This document shows, in pieces, positions 21,003 through 31,975 of a stretch of DNA of 64,000 nucleotides; positions within the stretch are counted from its first letter, which is position 1; each line of letters begins with the position of its first letter. A program made the translations under genes and the position numbers. Below the pieces are notes generated by a model that did not search any database, was not told where the DNA came from, and saw nothing but the letters and a program-made list of their open reading frames with translations. The DNA comes from Rhodobacterales bacterium (GTDB lineage: Bacteria > Pseudomonadota > Alphaproteobacteria > Rhodobacterales > Rhodobacteraceae), in NCBI GenBank assembly GCA_002748285.1, contig PDSA01000028.1:62001-126000 (forward strand). The letters are read 5' to 3'.

Positions 21003-21529
21003 GCTTTTACAAATTGGATGACCGCAGCCCGACCGTGCCGCCAAGCGATGATTTCTGGGTGGCCCCGGATGCCAATGTGATTGGCAATGTGGTGCTGCAA
21101 GAGGCGGTCTCGATCTGGTTTTGCAGCACGTTGCGCGGCGATAACGATCAGATCGTGGTCGGGGCGGGCAGCAACATTCAGGAAAACTGTGTGCTGCACA
21201 CGGATGTCGGCTTTCCGCTAAATATTGGCGAAAACTGCACCATTGGCCATAAGGCGATGCTGCATGGCTGCACCATTGGCCGCAATTCGCTGATCGGGAT
21301 GGGGGCCACGGTGCTGAACGGGGCGCGGATTGGCGAGAATTGCCTGATCGGGGCCGGAGCGCTGATCACCGAGGGGGCCGAGATCCCGGATGGTTCGATG
21401 GTGATGGGGATGCCCGGCAAGGTCAGGCGTGCGCTGAGCCCTGAGGAAATCGAAGCGCTGGCCGCCAGTGCGCTGCATTACCAGGAGAATATGCGCCGCT
21501 TCAAGGCGGGGCTGGTGCAGATCGGTTAG
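20999..21529 (+). CDS. Gamma-carbonic anhydrase-like hexapeptide-repeat protein
   Basis: [65 protein letters not shown]. Confidence 0.85.
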   Translation: MSFYKLDDRSPTVPPSDDFWVAPDANVIGNVVLQEAVSIWFCSTLRGDNDQIVVGAGSNIQENCVLHTDVGFPLNIGENCTIGHKAMLHGCTIGRNSLIGMGATVLNGARIGENCLIGAGALITEGAEIPDGSMVMGMPGKVRRALSPEEIEALAASALHYQENMRRFKAGLVQIG

Positions 21530-21600
21530 AGCTGTCCGACACACACTTGGCGCACAGAGTGTTTAAAGGACCTCTGTGAAAGGCCGTAGAGTGATAAGAA

Positions 21601-21658
21601 CGCCGGGCTGAGCCTGTCGGGGGGCAGGCAGGCGCAGCCCGGCCTATCGGCCGGGCGG
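21601..21658. repeat. Copy 2 of dispersed GC-rich palindromic element B
   Basis: Reverse complement closely matches 8857-8912; contains GCCGGGCTGAGCCTG...CAGGCGCAGCCCGGC and GCCCGGCCgataGGCCGGGC. Confidence 0.75.
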
Positions 21659-21696
21659 AACTATTCAAGTGTGCGCGGCTTTAAGTTGGAGTCGCA

Positions 21697-22916
<1,220 letters not shown>

Positions 22917-23096
22917 CGTTTTGCTCCGCAATTTAGAATTCGTGGCCCCCACCTATATAGCCTGATGTGGCCGGTGCCAACTGCCGAAATATGCCAAAAC
23001 GACCCGGGGGAGGGCCGGCGGGGTGATATATTTCCTTGATCCAACCGGATAAACCTGTTTTCGTATTTGCGTAACCCCACCGATAAAGGCCCGTGA

Positions 23097-24104
23097 ATGG
23101 ACGCAAACCGGACGCAAACTGTTGTTGTCAAGCCGCCCGAAACCCCGCGGCGCTTTGTCTTTTTGCTGCTGGCGGATTATTCGCTGATCAGCTGCACCGC
23201 CGCGATTGATGCGCTGCGCATTGCCAACCGGATGTCCGGCCACACCCTTTATAGCTGGCATTTGATGTGCGAGGAACATCCAGCGACCAGCTCAGCACAG
23301 GTTGCGCTGATGACCGATAGCGGGATCGAAGATGTGGGCCGGGATGACACGATTTTGGTTTGCGGCGGGGTGAATATCCAGCAGGCCAGCACCGATAAAA
23401 CCATCGCCTGGCTGCGCCATCAGGCCCGGCTGGGGGTGCGGATGGGGGGACTCTGCACCGCTGCCTATACGCTGGCCAAGGCCGGATTGCTCAACGGCAA
23501 ACGCGCCACCACGCATTGGGAAAACCATGACAGCTTTCTTGAGGACTTCCCCGAAATCGAGCTGACCAAATCCGTGTTTGTGGTGGATGGCAATCGCTAT
23601 AGCACCGCGGGCGGCATTGCCTCGCTGGATCTGATGCTGCATCTGATTGCTTCGGATTATGGCGAGGAGCTGGCCGCCGCCGTGGCCGATCTGATGATCT
23701 ATAGTGCGATCCGCACCGATCAGGACACGCAGCGGCTGTCGATCCCGACCCGGATCGGGGTGCGGCATCCGAAATTATCCATTGTGATCAAGCGGATGGA
23801 GAACAATATTGAAGAACCGATCAGCCCCGCCGCCCTGGCCAAGGATGTGGGCATGTCGACCCGACAGCTCGAACGGCTGTTTCGGCGCTATCTGAACCGC
23901 TCGCCCAAGCGTTACTATATGGCGCTGCGCCTGCAAAAAGCGCGCAATTTGCTGATGCAGACCGATATGAGTGTGATCAATGTGGCGCTGGCCTGTGGCT
24001 TTGCGTCGCCGTCGCATTTCTCCAAATGCTACCGGGCGCATTACAGCATCACGCCCTATCGCGAGCGCGGCACGCAGGGTGCGCTCAGCCCGCTGGCCGA
24101 CTGA
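23097..24104 (+). CDS. GlxA-family AraC-type transcriptional regulator
   Basis: DJ-1/PfpI-like N-domain (GGLCTAAYTLAKAGLLNGKRATTHWE) and AraC HTH (ALACGFASPSHFSKCYRAHYSITPYRER). Confidence 0.88.
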   Translation: MDANRTQTVVVKPPETPRRFVFLLLADYSLISCTAAIDALRIANRMSGHTLYSWHLMCEEHPATSSAQVALMTDSGIEDVGRDDTILVCGGVNIQQASTDKTIAWLRHQARLGVRMGGLCTAAYTLAKAGLLNGKRATTHWENHDSFLEDFPEIELTKSVFVVDGNRYSTAGGIASLDLMLHLIASDYGEELAAAVADLMIYSAIRTDQDTQRLSIPTRIGVRHPKLSIVIKRMENNIEEPISPAALAKDVGMSTRQLERLFRRYLNRSPKRYYMALRLQKARNLLMQTDMSVINVALACGFASPSHFSKCYRAHYSITPYRERGTQGALSPLAD

Positions 24105-24301
24105 GACGGCAACAGATTCGCACCCAGAGAGCCCACCTGTGCTTTGCCGCCGCAAAAGCGGGCAAATTGGCCACTTTCCCCTTTGCAAAGGAATGCTAGA
24201 GGCGATATTTGCACTTTTGGGCTGGGGCTAAGCGCTTTTCTTTTGCAAAAATGCAGAATAATGTCCGAAAGAGAAATAATGTCCAAGTTGGGAGAGACAA
24301 A

Positions 24302-25483
24302 ATGAAAAGATTATTACTGGCGACCGCCGCCGGTGCTTTGTGCGCCGGCAGTGTCAGCGCCGAAGATATCAAGATCGGGGTGCTGCTGGGCTTTACCGGG
24401 CCGATTGAATCCATGGCGGTTCATATGGGGGCCGGGGCCGAGTTTGCCATCAAAGAGGTTAGCGACTCCGGTGCGCTGCTGGGCGGGGCCACGGTGACGC
24501 CGGTGCGCGCCGATACCACCTGCGTGGATGCCGCCGCTGCCACTGCTGCCGCCGAGCGCCTGATCACCAGTGACGGGGTCAAGGCGATTGTCGGGGCCGA
24601 TTGCTCGGGCGTGACCGCTGCCGTGCTGGCCAATGTGGCGATGCCAAACGGGATCGTGATGATCTCACCCTCGGCCACCTCGCCTTCGCTGACTGATGCA
24701 CCCGATAACGGCCTGTTCTTCCGCACAGCCCCTTCGGATGCGCGTCAGGGGCAGGTGATGGCCGATGTGCTGATGGAAGAAGGCGTGAAATCGGTGGCCG
24801 TGACCTACACCAACAATGACTATGGCAAGGGTCTGGCCGATGCGTTCGAGGCTGCCTATAAGGCCGCTGGCGGTACCGTGACCATCTCGGCCTCGCATGA
24901 GGACGGCAAGGCGGATTACTCGGCCGAAGTCGGTGCGCTGGCTTCTGCCGGTGGCGATCGTCTGGTCGTGGCGGGCTATGCGGATAAAGGTGGCGGAGCC
25001 ATCGTGCAGGCCGCTGTTGATGCCGGTGCCTTTGATATGTTCCACCTGCCTGATGGTATGGTGAGCAACTCGACCGAGGAAAATCTGGGGCAATATCTGG
25101 AAGGCTCCACCGGTCAGGTGCCCGGCTCTGACAGCCCCGGCACCGCGAAATATGTCGAAATCGTTGGCGATGCCCATGATCCAACCTCGACCTTCTCGCC
25201 CGAATCCTATGACGCTGCGGCGCTGATTATGCTGGCGATGCAGGCGGCAGGCTCGGCTGAATCTTCGGCGCTCAAAGGTAAGGTGATGGACGTTGCCAAT
25301 GCGCCGGGTGTCAAGATTTACCCCGGTGAGCTGGCCAAAGGTCTGAAGATCCTGAAAGACGGCGGCGACATTGATTATGTTGGTGCAACATCGCTGGAAT
25401 TGATTGGCGGCGGCGAATCCGCTGGCAACTACCGGCAGATCGTGATCAAAGACGGCAAAATCACCACCGTGAAATATCGTTAA
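24302..25483 (+). CDS. livK: Branched-chain amino acid ABC transporter substrate-binding protein
   Basis: Signal peptide, IKIGVLLGFTGPIESMA...; start of liv cluster. Confidence 0.85.
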   Translation: MKRLLLATAAGALCAGSVSAEDIKIGVLLGFTGPIESMAVHMGAGAEFAIKEVSDSGALLGGATVTPVRADTTCVDAAAATAAAERLITSDGVKAIVGADCSGVTAAVLANVAMPNGIVMISPSATSPSLTDAPDNGLFFRTAPSDARQGQVMADVLMEEGVKSVAVTYTNNDYGKGLADAFEAAYKAAGGTVTISASHEDGKADYSAEVGALASAGGDRLVVAGYADKGGGAIVQAAVDAGAFDMFHLPDGMVSNSTEENLGQYLEGSTGQVPGSDSPGTAKYVEIVGDAHDPTSTFSPESYDAAALIMLAMQAAGSAESSALKGKVMDVANAPGVKIYPGELAKGLKILKDGGDIDYVGATSLELIGGGESAGNYRQIVIKDGKITTVKYR

Positions 25484-25507
25484 TTTCACAGGGTTATAAA
25501 GCGGAAA

Positions 25508-25536
25508 AACAGCCCGAAGAAACTTCGGGCTGTTTT
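25508..25536 (+). terminator. Terminator/attenuator between livK and livG
   Basis: ACAGCCCGAAGaaaCTTCGGGCTGTTTTG. Confidence 0.8.
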
Positions 25537-25613
25537 GCACAATACTATGATAAGAACACGGCAATAAATGTGGCGCCCGGGCTGTGATGCGTTTGGGTGA
25601 GGGGATGTAAAGA

Positions 25614-26399
25614 ATGATCACTGTTGAGAATCTGGCCAAGCAGTTTGGCGGTTTTCGCGCCGTTGACGGGGCCAGCCTGAAAATTGCCGATGGTTCGATC
25701 ACCGGGTTGATTGGGCCGAACGGGGCGGGAAAAACCACTCTTTTCAATGTGATAGCGGGCATTCATAAACCATCCGGTGGCCGGGTGACGATGAATGGCG
25801 AAGACATCACCGGCCTTGAGCCGCATCAGCTGTTTCACAAGGGGCTGCTGCGCACCTTTCAGATCGCGCATGAGTTTTCCTCGATGACGGTGCGGGAAAA
25901 TCTGATGATGGTGCCCGGCGGGCAATCCGGGGAAAATCTGTGGAACAGCTGGTTTCACCGCGCCCGGATTGCACGGGAAGAGGCCAGCCTGATGAAAAAA
26001 GCCGACGAGGTTCTGGAATTTCTGACCATCGACCATCTCAAGGATGAACGCGCCGGTAATCTGTCCGGCGGGCAGAAAAAGCTGCTCGAGCTGGGGCGCA
26101 CCATGATGGTGGATGCCAAAATCGTGTTTCTGGACGAGGTCGGGGCAGGGGTGAACCGCACCCTGTTGAACACCATTGGCGATGCGATCATCCGGCTGAA
26201 CAAGGAACGCGGCTATACTTTTGTGGTCATTGAACATGACATGGATTTCATCGGCCGTCTGTGTGATCCGGTGATCTGCATGGCCGAGGGCAAGGTTCTG
26301 GCCGAGGGCTCGCTGGCTGAAATCAAAGCCAATGAGCAGGTGATCGAGGCCTATCTGGGCACCGGATTAAAGAACAAAATCAAAGAGGAAACCGCCTGA
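25614..26399 (+). CDS. livG: Branched-chain amino acid ABC transporter ATP-binding protein
   Basis: IGPNGAGKTTLFNVIAG, LSGGQKKLLELGRTMM, EHDMDFI. Confidence 0.9.
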   Translation: MITVENLAKQFGGFRAVDGASLKIADGSITGLIGPNGAGKTTLFNVIAGIHKPSGGRVTMNGEDITGLEPHQLFHKGLLRTFQIAHEFSSMTVRENLMMVPGGQSGENLWNSWFHRARIAREEASLMKKADEVLEFLTIDHLKDERAGNLSGGQKKLLELGRTMMVDAKIVFLDEVGAGVNRTLLNTIGDAIIRLNKERGYTFVVIEHDMDFIGRLCDPVICMAEGKVLAEGSLAEIKANEQVIEAYLGTGLKNKIKEETA

Positions 26400-26441
26400 T
26401 GCTGTTGAATTTAAAGGGTTTTTGTCAAGGCGGGGTGCGCG

Positions 26442-27155
26442 ATGCCTGAGCCGTTTCTGATGGCCGAAGCGATGACCGGCGGCTATGGCAAGGGGCCGGA
26501 TATTCTGCATGATTGCACGATCTCGGTCGATAAGGGTGAAATCGCGGTGATTGTCGGACCCAACGGGGCGGGCAAATCCACGGCGATGAAGGCGGTGTTC
26601 GGAATGCTCAATCTGAACCGCGGCGCGGTGCGCTTGGGCGGGCAGGATATCAGCAAGCTCAGCCCGCAGGCGCGGGTGGCCAAGGGGATGGGCTTTGTGC
26701 CGCAAACCCATAACGTGTTTACCTCGATGAGCGTTGAGGAAAACCTCGAAATGGGCGCGTTTTTGCGCGAGGACGACGTTACCCACACCATGGAGCAGGT
26801 CTATCATCTGTTCCCGGTGCTGCGCGAAAAACGCGACCAGCCCGCCGGCGAGCTGTCGGGCGGGCAACGCCAGCAGGTGGCGGTTGGCCGGGCCTTGATG
26901 ACTCAGCCGCAGTTGCTGATGCTGGACGAGCCCACCGCCGGGGTCAGCCCGATCGTGATGGATGAGCTGTTTGACCGCATCATCGAGGTGGCCCGCACCG
27001 GGATTTCGATCCTGATGGTCGAGCAAAACGCCCGTCAGGCGCTGGAGATCGCCGATAAGGGCTATGTTCTGGTGCAGGGGCGCAACCGGTTCAGCGACAC
27101 CGGCGCGGCCCTGCTGGCCGATCCCGAAGTGCGCAAAAGTTTTCTGGGGGGATAA
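26442..27155 (+). CDS. livF: Branched-chain amino acid ABC transporter ATP-binding protein
   Basis: VGPNGAGKSTAMKAVFG, LSGGQRQQVAVGRALMTQPQLLMLDEPTAG. Confidence 0.9.
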   Translation: MPEPFLMAEAMTGGYGKGPDILHDCTISVDKGEIAVIVGPNGAGKSTAMKAVFGMLNLNRGAVRLGGQDISKLSPQARVAKGMGFVPQTHNVFTSMSVEENLEMGAFLREDDVTHTMEQVYHLFPVLREKRDQPAGELSGGQRQQVAVGRALMTQPQLLMLDEPTAGVSPIVMDELFDRIIEVARTGISILMVEQNARQALEIADKGYVLVQGRNRFSDTGAALLADPEVRKSFLGG

Positions 27156-28166
27156 ATGGAATTTCTCAACGCTCTGGTGGCGCTTTCCAACTATGTGATG
27201 ATCCCGGCCATTGCCTATGGCAGCCAGCTGGCGCTGGGGGCGCTGGGGGTGACGCTGATTTATGGCATCCTGCGGTTTTCCAACTTTGCCCATGGCGACA
27301 CCATGGCATTTGGCGCGATGGTGACAATTCTGGTCACCTGGCTGTTTCAAAGCTGGGGGCTTGGTTTGGGTCCGCTGCCCACGGCGCTGCTGGCGCTGCC
27401 CTTTGGCATTCTGGGCACTGCGGCTTTGCTGCTGGGCACCGATCGGGTGGTTTACCGGTTTTACCGCCAGAAAAAGGCGGCACCGGTGATCTTGGTGATC
27501 GTGTCGATGGGGGTGATGTTTGTGCTGAACGGGCTGGTGCGCTTTATCATCGGCCCCGGAGATCAGCATTTCGCCGATGGCCAGCGTTTCATCATCAAGG
27601 CCCGTGAATTCAAACAGTGGTCGGGGCTGAACGAAGGCCTGGCCTTTAAAACCAGTCAGGGCATCACCATCATTACGGCGGTGATCGTGGTGATCGCGCT
27701 GTTCTGGTTTCTGAACCACACCCGCACCGGCAAATCCATGCGCGCTTTTTCCGATAACGAAGATCTGGCGCTGCTTTCAGGCATCAATCCTGAGCGCGTG
27801 GTGATGTATACTTGGCTGATCGTTGCCGCGCTGGCCACCATTGCCGGGGTGCTGTATGGGCTGGATAAGTCCTTTAAACCTTTCACGTATTTCCAGCTGT
27901 TGCTGCCGGTCTTTGCCAGCGCCATTGTCGGCGGGCTGGGCAATCCGGTGGGGGCGATTATCGGCGGTTTCCTGATCGCCTTTTCCGAAGTCACCGTGAC
28001 CTATGCCTGGAAAAAAGTCATCACCTATCTGGCCCCGGACAGCCTGGACCCCAGCGGCCTGATGCAGCTGATGTCCACGGATTACAAATTTGCTGTCAGC
28101 TTTGCCATTTTGGTGGTGGTGCTGCTGTTCAAACCCACCGGATTGCTAAAGGGGAAATCCGTATGA
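27156..28166 (+). CDS. livH: Branched-chain amino acid ABC transporter permease
   Basis: Multi-TM; ALGVTLIYGILRFSNFAHGDTMAFGAM; GGLGNPVGAIIGG. Confidence 0.9.
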   Translation: MEFLNALVALSNYVMIPAIAYGSQLALGALGVTLIYGILRFSNFAHGDTMAFGAMVTILVTWLFQSWGLGLGPLPTALLALPFGILGTAALLLGTDRVVYRFYRQKKAAPVILVIVSMGVMFVLNGLVRFIIGPGDQHFADGQRFIIKAREFKQWSGLNEGLAFKTSQGITIITAVIVVIALFWFLNHTRTGKSMRAFSDNEDLALLSGINPERVVMYTWLIVAALATIAGVLYGLDKSFKPFTYFQLLLPVFASAIVGGLGNPVGAIIGGFLIAFSEVTVTYAWKKVITYLAPDSLDPSGLMQLMSTDYKFAVSFAILVVVLLFKPTGLLKGKSV

Positions 28167-29476
28167 GCGTGAATTACCGAAATATCGCCCTGTTTGCCAC
28201 GGTGGCCGTGCTGATCCTGCTGGCCGGGCTGTTGCAGAGCTGGAATACTGCGCTGATCATCGTCAATATGGGTCTGATTTCGGCGATCATGGCGCTGGGG
28301 GTCAATCTGCAATGGGGCTTTGCCGGGCTGTTCAATGTCGGGATCATGGGTTTTGTGGCGCTTGGCGGGCTGGCGGCGGTGCTGGTCAGTATGCCGCCTA
28401 CGCCAAACGCGATGAGCGCCGGTGGCTGGCGCGTCTTGCTGGCGCTGCTGCTGGGCGCGGGGACCATCGCAGCGGTGATCCTGATGCGGGCGCGTATGCC
28501 GCGTGGGGCAGGGCGGGCCTGGGCCACTTTGGCGCTGCTGGTCGTTGGTTTCCTGCTGTTTCGCTGGTTGTTTGATCCCGCCGTGGCGGCGATCGAAGCC
28601 ATCAACCCGGCCCGTACCGGCTATCTGGGAGGGCTGAACCTGCCGGTGCTGCTGGCTTGGCCGGTGGGCGGCGTGCTGGCTGCCGGGGCGGCTTGGGTGA
28701 TTGGCAAAACCGCTTTGGGGCTGCGCTCGGACTATCTGGCGATTGCCACGCTGGGGATTGCGGAAATCATCATTGCGGTGATGAAAAACGAAGACTGGCT
28801 GTCGCGCGGGGTAAAAAATGTGATCGGCATTCCGCGGCCAGCGCCGATCGTGCCTTATGAGGTCGATCTGCAAAACAGCCCCGCCTTTGTCGAACGCGCT
28901 ACCGGGCTGGGGCTGGACCCGGTCGTGGCCTCAACCCTTTATGTCAAGCTGGGCTATTCGCTGCTGTTTACTATCGTGCTGCTGATCATATTGTGGCTGA
29001 TGCAAAACGCGCTGAATTCGCCTTGGGGCCGGATGATGCGCGCCATTCGCGATAACGAAGACGCCGCCCGTGCCATGGGCAAAAACGTCACCGCGCGGCA
29101 TTTGCAGATCTTCGTGCTGGGCTCGGCGATTTGCGGCATTGCCGGGGCGATGATGGCCACGCTGGACGGCCAGCTGGTGCCCGGCACCTATCAGCCGCTG
29201 CGCTATACCTTTCTGATCTGGGTGATGGTGATCGTTGGAGGCTCGGGCAATAATTGGGGTGCGGTGCTGGGCGGGATGCTGATCTGGTTTCTCTGGGTCG
29301 AAGTCGAACCGATCGGCGCGATGCTGATGGAGCTGATCACCGCCCCAATGGATGCGGATTCTCCGCTGCGGGCGCATCTGCTGGCCAGCGTGTCGCATAT
29401 GCGGCTGCTGACCATGGGTGTGGTGCTGCTGTTGGTACTACGCTTTAGCCCGCGTGGGCTGATCCCGGAGAAATAA
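28163..29476 (+). CDS. livM: Branched-chain amino acid ABC transporter permease
   Basis: Multi-TM; ALGVNLQWGFAGLFNVGIMGFVALGG; RSDYLAIATLGIAEI. Confidence 0.9.
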   Translation: MSVNYRNIALFATVAVLILLAGLLQSWNTALIIVNMGLISAIMALGVNLQWGFAGLFNVGIMGFVALGGLAAVLVSMPPTPNAMSAGGWRVLLALLLGAGTIAAVILMRARMPRGAGRAWATLALLVVGFLLFRWLFDPAVAAIEAINPARTGYLGGLNLPVLLAWPVGGVLAAGAAWVIGKTALGLRSDYLAIATLGIAEIIIAVMKNEDWLSRGVKNVIGIPRPAPIVPYEVDLQNSPAFVERATGLGLDPVVASTLYVKLGYSLLFTIVLLIILWLMQNALNSPWGRMMRAIRDNEDAARAMGKNVTARHLQIFVLGSAICGIAGAMMATLDGQLVPGTYQPLRYTFLIWVMVIVGGSGNNWGAVLGGMLIWFLWVEVEPIGAMLMELITAPMDADSPLRAHLLASVSHMRLLTMGVVLLLVLRFSPRGLIPEK

Positions 29477-29490
29477 GGGCAGGGGGGCGT

Positions 29491-29814
29491 TCAGCGGGTT
29501 TTGTCCGGGATTTCAAACAGATCGAAGTCGATCTGCGGAAACTGATCCCGGACCTCCTGCAAGATCATCGCGGTGTTGGGCAAAGGCGGCACGAGCGCCC
29601 GCAGCGCACCTTTATAGTGCAGCTGGCACAACACCGCCGCCAGATCGAGAATGTCAAACATCGCTCCGGTCAGCGGCGCGAGAATGATCTGCGGCGCGGT
29701 GCTTTTCAGGAACCTGTCACTCAGATCACGGAAATCGCAGAAATCGGCATTTGTGATCTTTGGTAGATCATTTGGGGCAATTTGGGATAAAGGCGTGCCT
29801 GTCACAATCAGCAT
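29491..29814 (-). CDS. Hypothetical protein
   Basis: 107-aa ORF MLIVTGTPLSQIAPNDLPKITNADFCDFRDLS...; coding-like composition only. Confidence 0.5.
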   Translation of the reverse strand: MLIVTGTPLSQIAPNDLPKITNADFCDFRDLSDRFLKSTAPQIILAPLTGAMFDILDLAAVLCQLHYKGALRALVPPLPNTAMILQEVRDQFPQIDFDLFEIPDKTR

Positions 29815-30023
29815 CTTCAACTCTCCACCCGAGTTTTTCATCATCGGCACCAAGCTATTTTAAAATTTGCGTCGTAATGGTTTACCAATGGGTTACACAC
29901 TATTTTGGGGTGTTTATGCATTCTTGCCGGATTTGTATATTGTTTTCTTTTAATTCTGGCGAGAAAATGCAACCAAGGCAAGATAATATCACCCCTTAGG
30001 TGTATAATTTACCACAATCACAA

Positions 30024-30066
30024 CCCAAGATGGTTGGGGCGACCTTCAAGATGGTTGGGGCGACCT
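30024..30066 (+). repeat. Two tandem 21-bp repeats
   Basis: CAAGATGGTTGGGGCGACCTT CAAGATGGTTGGGGCGACCTT. Confidence 0.8.
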
Positions 30067-30222
30067 TATGGAGACCTTAACGATAATCGCATAATAAGTA
30101 TTATGTTAATACTAGTGACAACTTTGTTGCTTCGCCGCAAGGAATTGCTGCAGCGATGATTGAAATGCTTGAACACAAAGATTTGTTTTTCTACAGTGAG
30201 TTTAAACACTCAAGGGCACAAA

Positions 30223-30669
30223 ATGAAATCGCTGCTAATTCTGAACGGCCCCAATTTGAATCTGTTGGGTCAGCGTCAACCTGATGTCTATGGTAAAACC
30301 ACCCTGCAACAGGTTGAAACAACTTGCCAAATTCTGGCCGAGCGCATCGGCTGTCAGGTTGCTTTCCTGCAATCCAACCATGAAGGTGCGCTGGTGGATG
30401 CGATTCATGCCGCGCGTGGCAAGTTTGATGGCATCATCCTGAATGCTGGCGCCTACACCCATACATCGGTGGCGTTGATGGATGCGATTGCCTCGGTCGA
30501 ATTGCCAGTTTGCGAGCTGCATTTGTCCAACATCCACGCGCGTGAGCCTTTCCGGCACAAATCCTATATCGCTCCGGTCGCGATTGGGCAGATTTGCGGC
30601 TTTGGCCCGATGGGCTATGAATTGGCGATCCATGCGATGATGGCTTATCTCGAGCGTGACAATGCTTGA
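30223..30669 (+). CDS. aroQ: Type II 3-dehydroquinate dehydratase
   Basis: LLILNGPNLNLLGQRQPDVYG, QSNHEGALVDAIH, NAGAYTHTSVALMDAI. Confidence 0.93.
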   Translation: MKSLLILNGPNLNLLGQRQPDVYGKTTLQQVETTCQILAERIGCQVAFLQSNHEGALVDAIHAARGKFDGIILNAGAYTHTSVALMDAIASVELPVCELHLSNIHAREPFRHKSYIAPVAIGQICGFGPMGYELAIHAMMAYLERDNA

Positions 30670-31405
30670 ATTTCTCGAAGCAATTTATGCCGCCGATACC
30701 ACCGAACAAGTCTGGGATACGCTGACCAGGAAAATGGATAGCTATGGTTTTGACCGCCTGTTTTACGCCTATACTCGCTTCAACCTGGGGGCCGAACATA
30801 GTGACCCGGCGGATTCGTTGCTGTTATCCAGCCATTCAGAGGACTACACCAGACGCTATATCAATGAGCGGCATTTTTCCAACGGCCCGATGTTGCGTTG
30901 GTCATTGCATCACAACGGGGCCTGCAGTTGGAGCTGGCTGCAGGAATTGGAAAAAACCGACAGCCTGACCGAAGCCGAACGTAAGGTGCTGAGTTTCAAT
31001 CACTCTTTCGGGGTGATTACAGGCTATACCATTGGTTTTAAATCAGATTCTGCCCGTTGCCGCGCGGGTCTGGGGCTGACAGCGCGCCTTGATCTAAGCC
31101 AGGATGAGGTAGATGCAATCTGGGCAAAATCCGGCCGCGAGATCTTGGTAATGTGCAATATGGCGCATCTGAAAATCATCAGCCTGCCCTATTGCAGCAA
31201 ACGCCGCCCGCTGACCAAGCGCCAGCGCGAGGTGTTGGAATGGGTCGGCGAAGGCAAAACCATGCAGGACATCGCCACCATCATGAACCTGACCACCGCC
31301 ACGGTGGAAAAGCATCTGCGGCTGGCCCGACAAGCGCTGGGGGTGGAAACAACCGCGCAGGCGGTGCTGAAAGCTTCGTATCAGGATCAGATTTTCGTGA
31401 TTTAG
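30662..31405 (+). CDS. LuxR-family regulator with autoinducer-binding-like N-domain (LuxR solo)
   Basis: C-terminal LTKRQREVLEWVGEGKTMQDIATIMNLTTATVEKHLRLARQALGVETTAQAV HTH; start overlaps aroQ end. Confidence 0.82.
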   Translation: MLEFLEAIYAADTTEQVWDTLTRKMDSYGFDRLFYAYTRFNLGAEHSDPADSLLLSSHSEDYTRRYINERHFSNGPMLRWSLHHNGACSWSWLQELEKTDSLTEAERKVLSFNHSFGVITGYTIGFKSDSARCRAGLGLTARLDLSQDEVDAIWAKSGREILVMCNMAHLKIISLPYCSKRRPLTKRQREVLEWVGEGKTMQDIATIMNLTTATVEKHLRLARQALGVETTAQAVLKASYQDQIFVI

Positions 31406-31504
31406 CCGGGTTTGTCGGATATTTTTTTCCGAAAACCTATCCAAATAGACAAGTATTTTGCGCCAAGGTATGGATTCCCGTACTTTAATTTCAAGGCGTT
31501 AACT

Positions 31505-31741
31505 GTCATGGTTTAGCTACGTTCCGTGAGTGGTGGTCTTTAAGACCGGGGAACAAAAACAAGCCGGAACCTGCGTGATTTCGTAGCTCGACGGCTTGTC
31601 CGGGGAGCCGGAAGTTGGCCGGGGGAGTGATAGTGACTTTGCCCGGTCAGCGATTTACCATTTGCGCCCTGCCCTGATCCCCATCAGTGGGGGGGGCGCA
31701 AACCCTTAACGGCGCTGCCTTGCCCGGGCGGTGCCGTTTTT
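31505..31741 (+). ncRNA. Candidate structured small RNA (6S-like possible, class not established)
   Basis: Stems GTTCC..GGTCtttaaGACC..GGAAC, CAAGCCG..CGGCTTG, TTTGCGCCC..GGGCGCAAA, ending in CGGCGCTGCC..GGCGGTGCCGTTTTTATT; no ORF. Confidence 0.45.
31710..31741 (+). terminator. Rho-independent terminator of the candidate ncRNA
   Basis: CGGCGCTGCCttgcccgGGCGGTGCCGTTTTT. Confidence 0.75.
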
Positions 31742-31811
31742 ATTGTTAGAAAACAAACGGATAGAATTCGAACCTAAAGTAGCCCAACCTTGCAAAACAT
31801 GAGGGCTTGGA

Positions 31812-31914
31812 GCGTTATGCGAAAAACCTGAATCACCTAACGCTGCCTGAAATTATGGATTTCAACGCGTTAGGTGATGTTCTTTGTATCGGATATTTCG
31901 TCAAACGCTATAAA
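31812..31914 (-). repeat. Copy 2 of dispersed palindromic element A (inverted relative to copy 1)
   Basis: agcgttatgcgaaaaacctgaATCACCTAACGC...GCGTTAGGTGAT...atttcgtcaaacgctata. Confidence 0.85.
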
Positions 31915-31918
31915 AGCA

Positions 31919-31949
31919 AAGCCCCCCGACCATAAAACCGGGGGGCTTA
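31919..31949 (-). terminator. Terminator of rpsB-tsf
   Basis: On minus strand AAGCCCCCCGGttttatggtCGGGGGGCTTTGCTTTTAT. Confidence 0.7.
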
Positions 31950-31975
31950 AATGACAATAGAAGAAAGCTGGTTGA

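Noticed and set aside
24257-24284. Two AATAATGTCC repeats before livK
   Set aside because: Short, close to the RBS, and compatible with chance; no supporting copies seen.
26367-27719. 450-aa minus-strand ORF opposite livG/livF/livH
   Set aside because: Antisense to three well-supported liv genes; composition typical of spurious high-GC ORFs.
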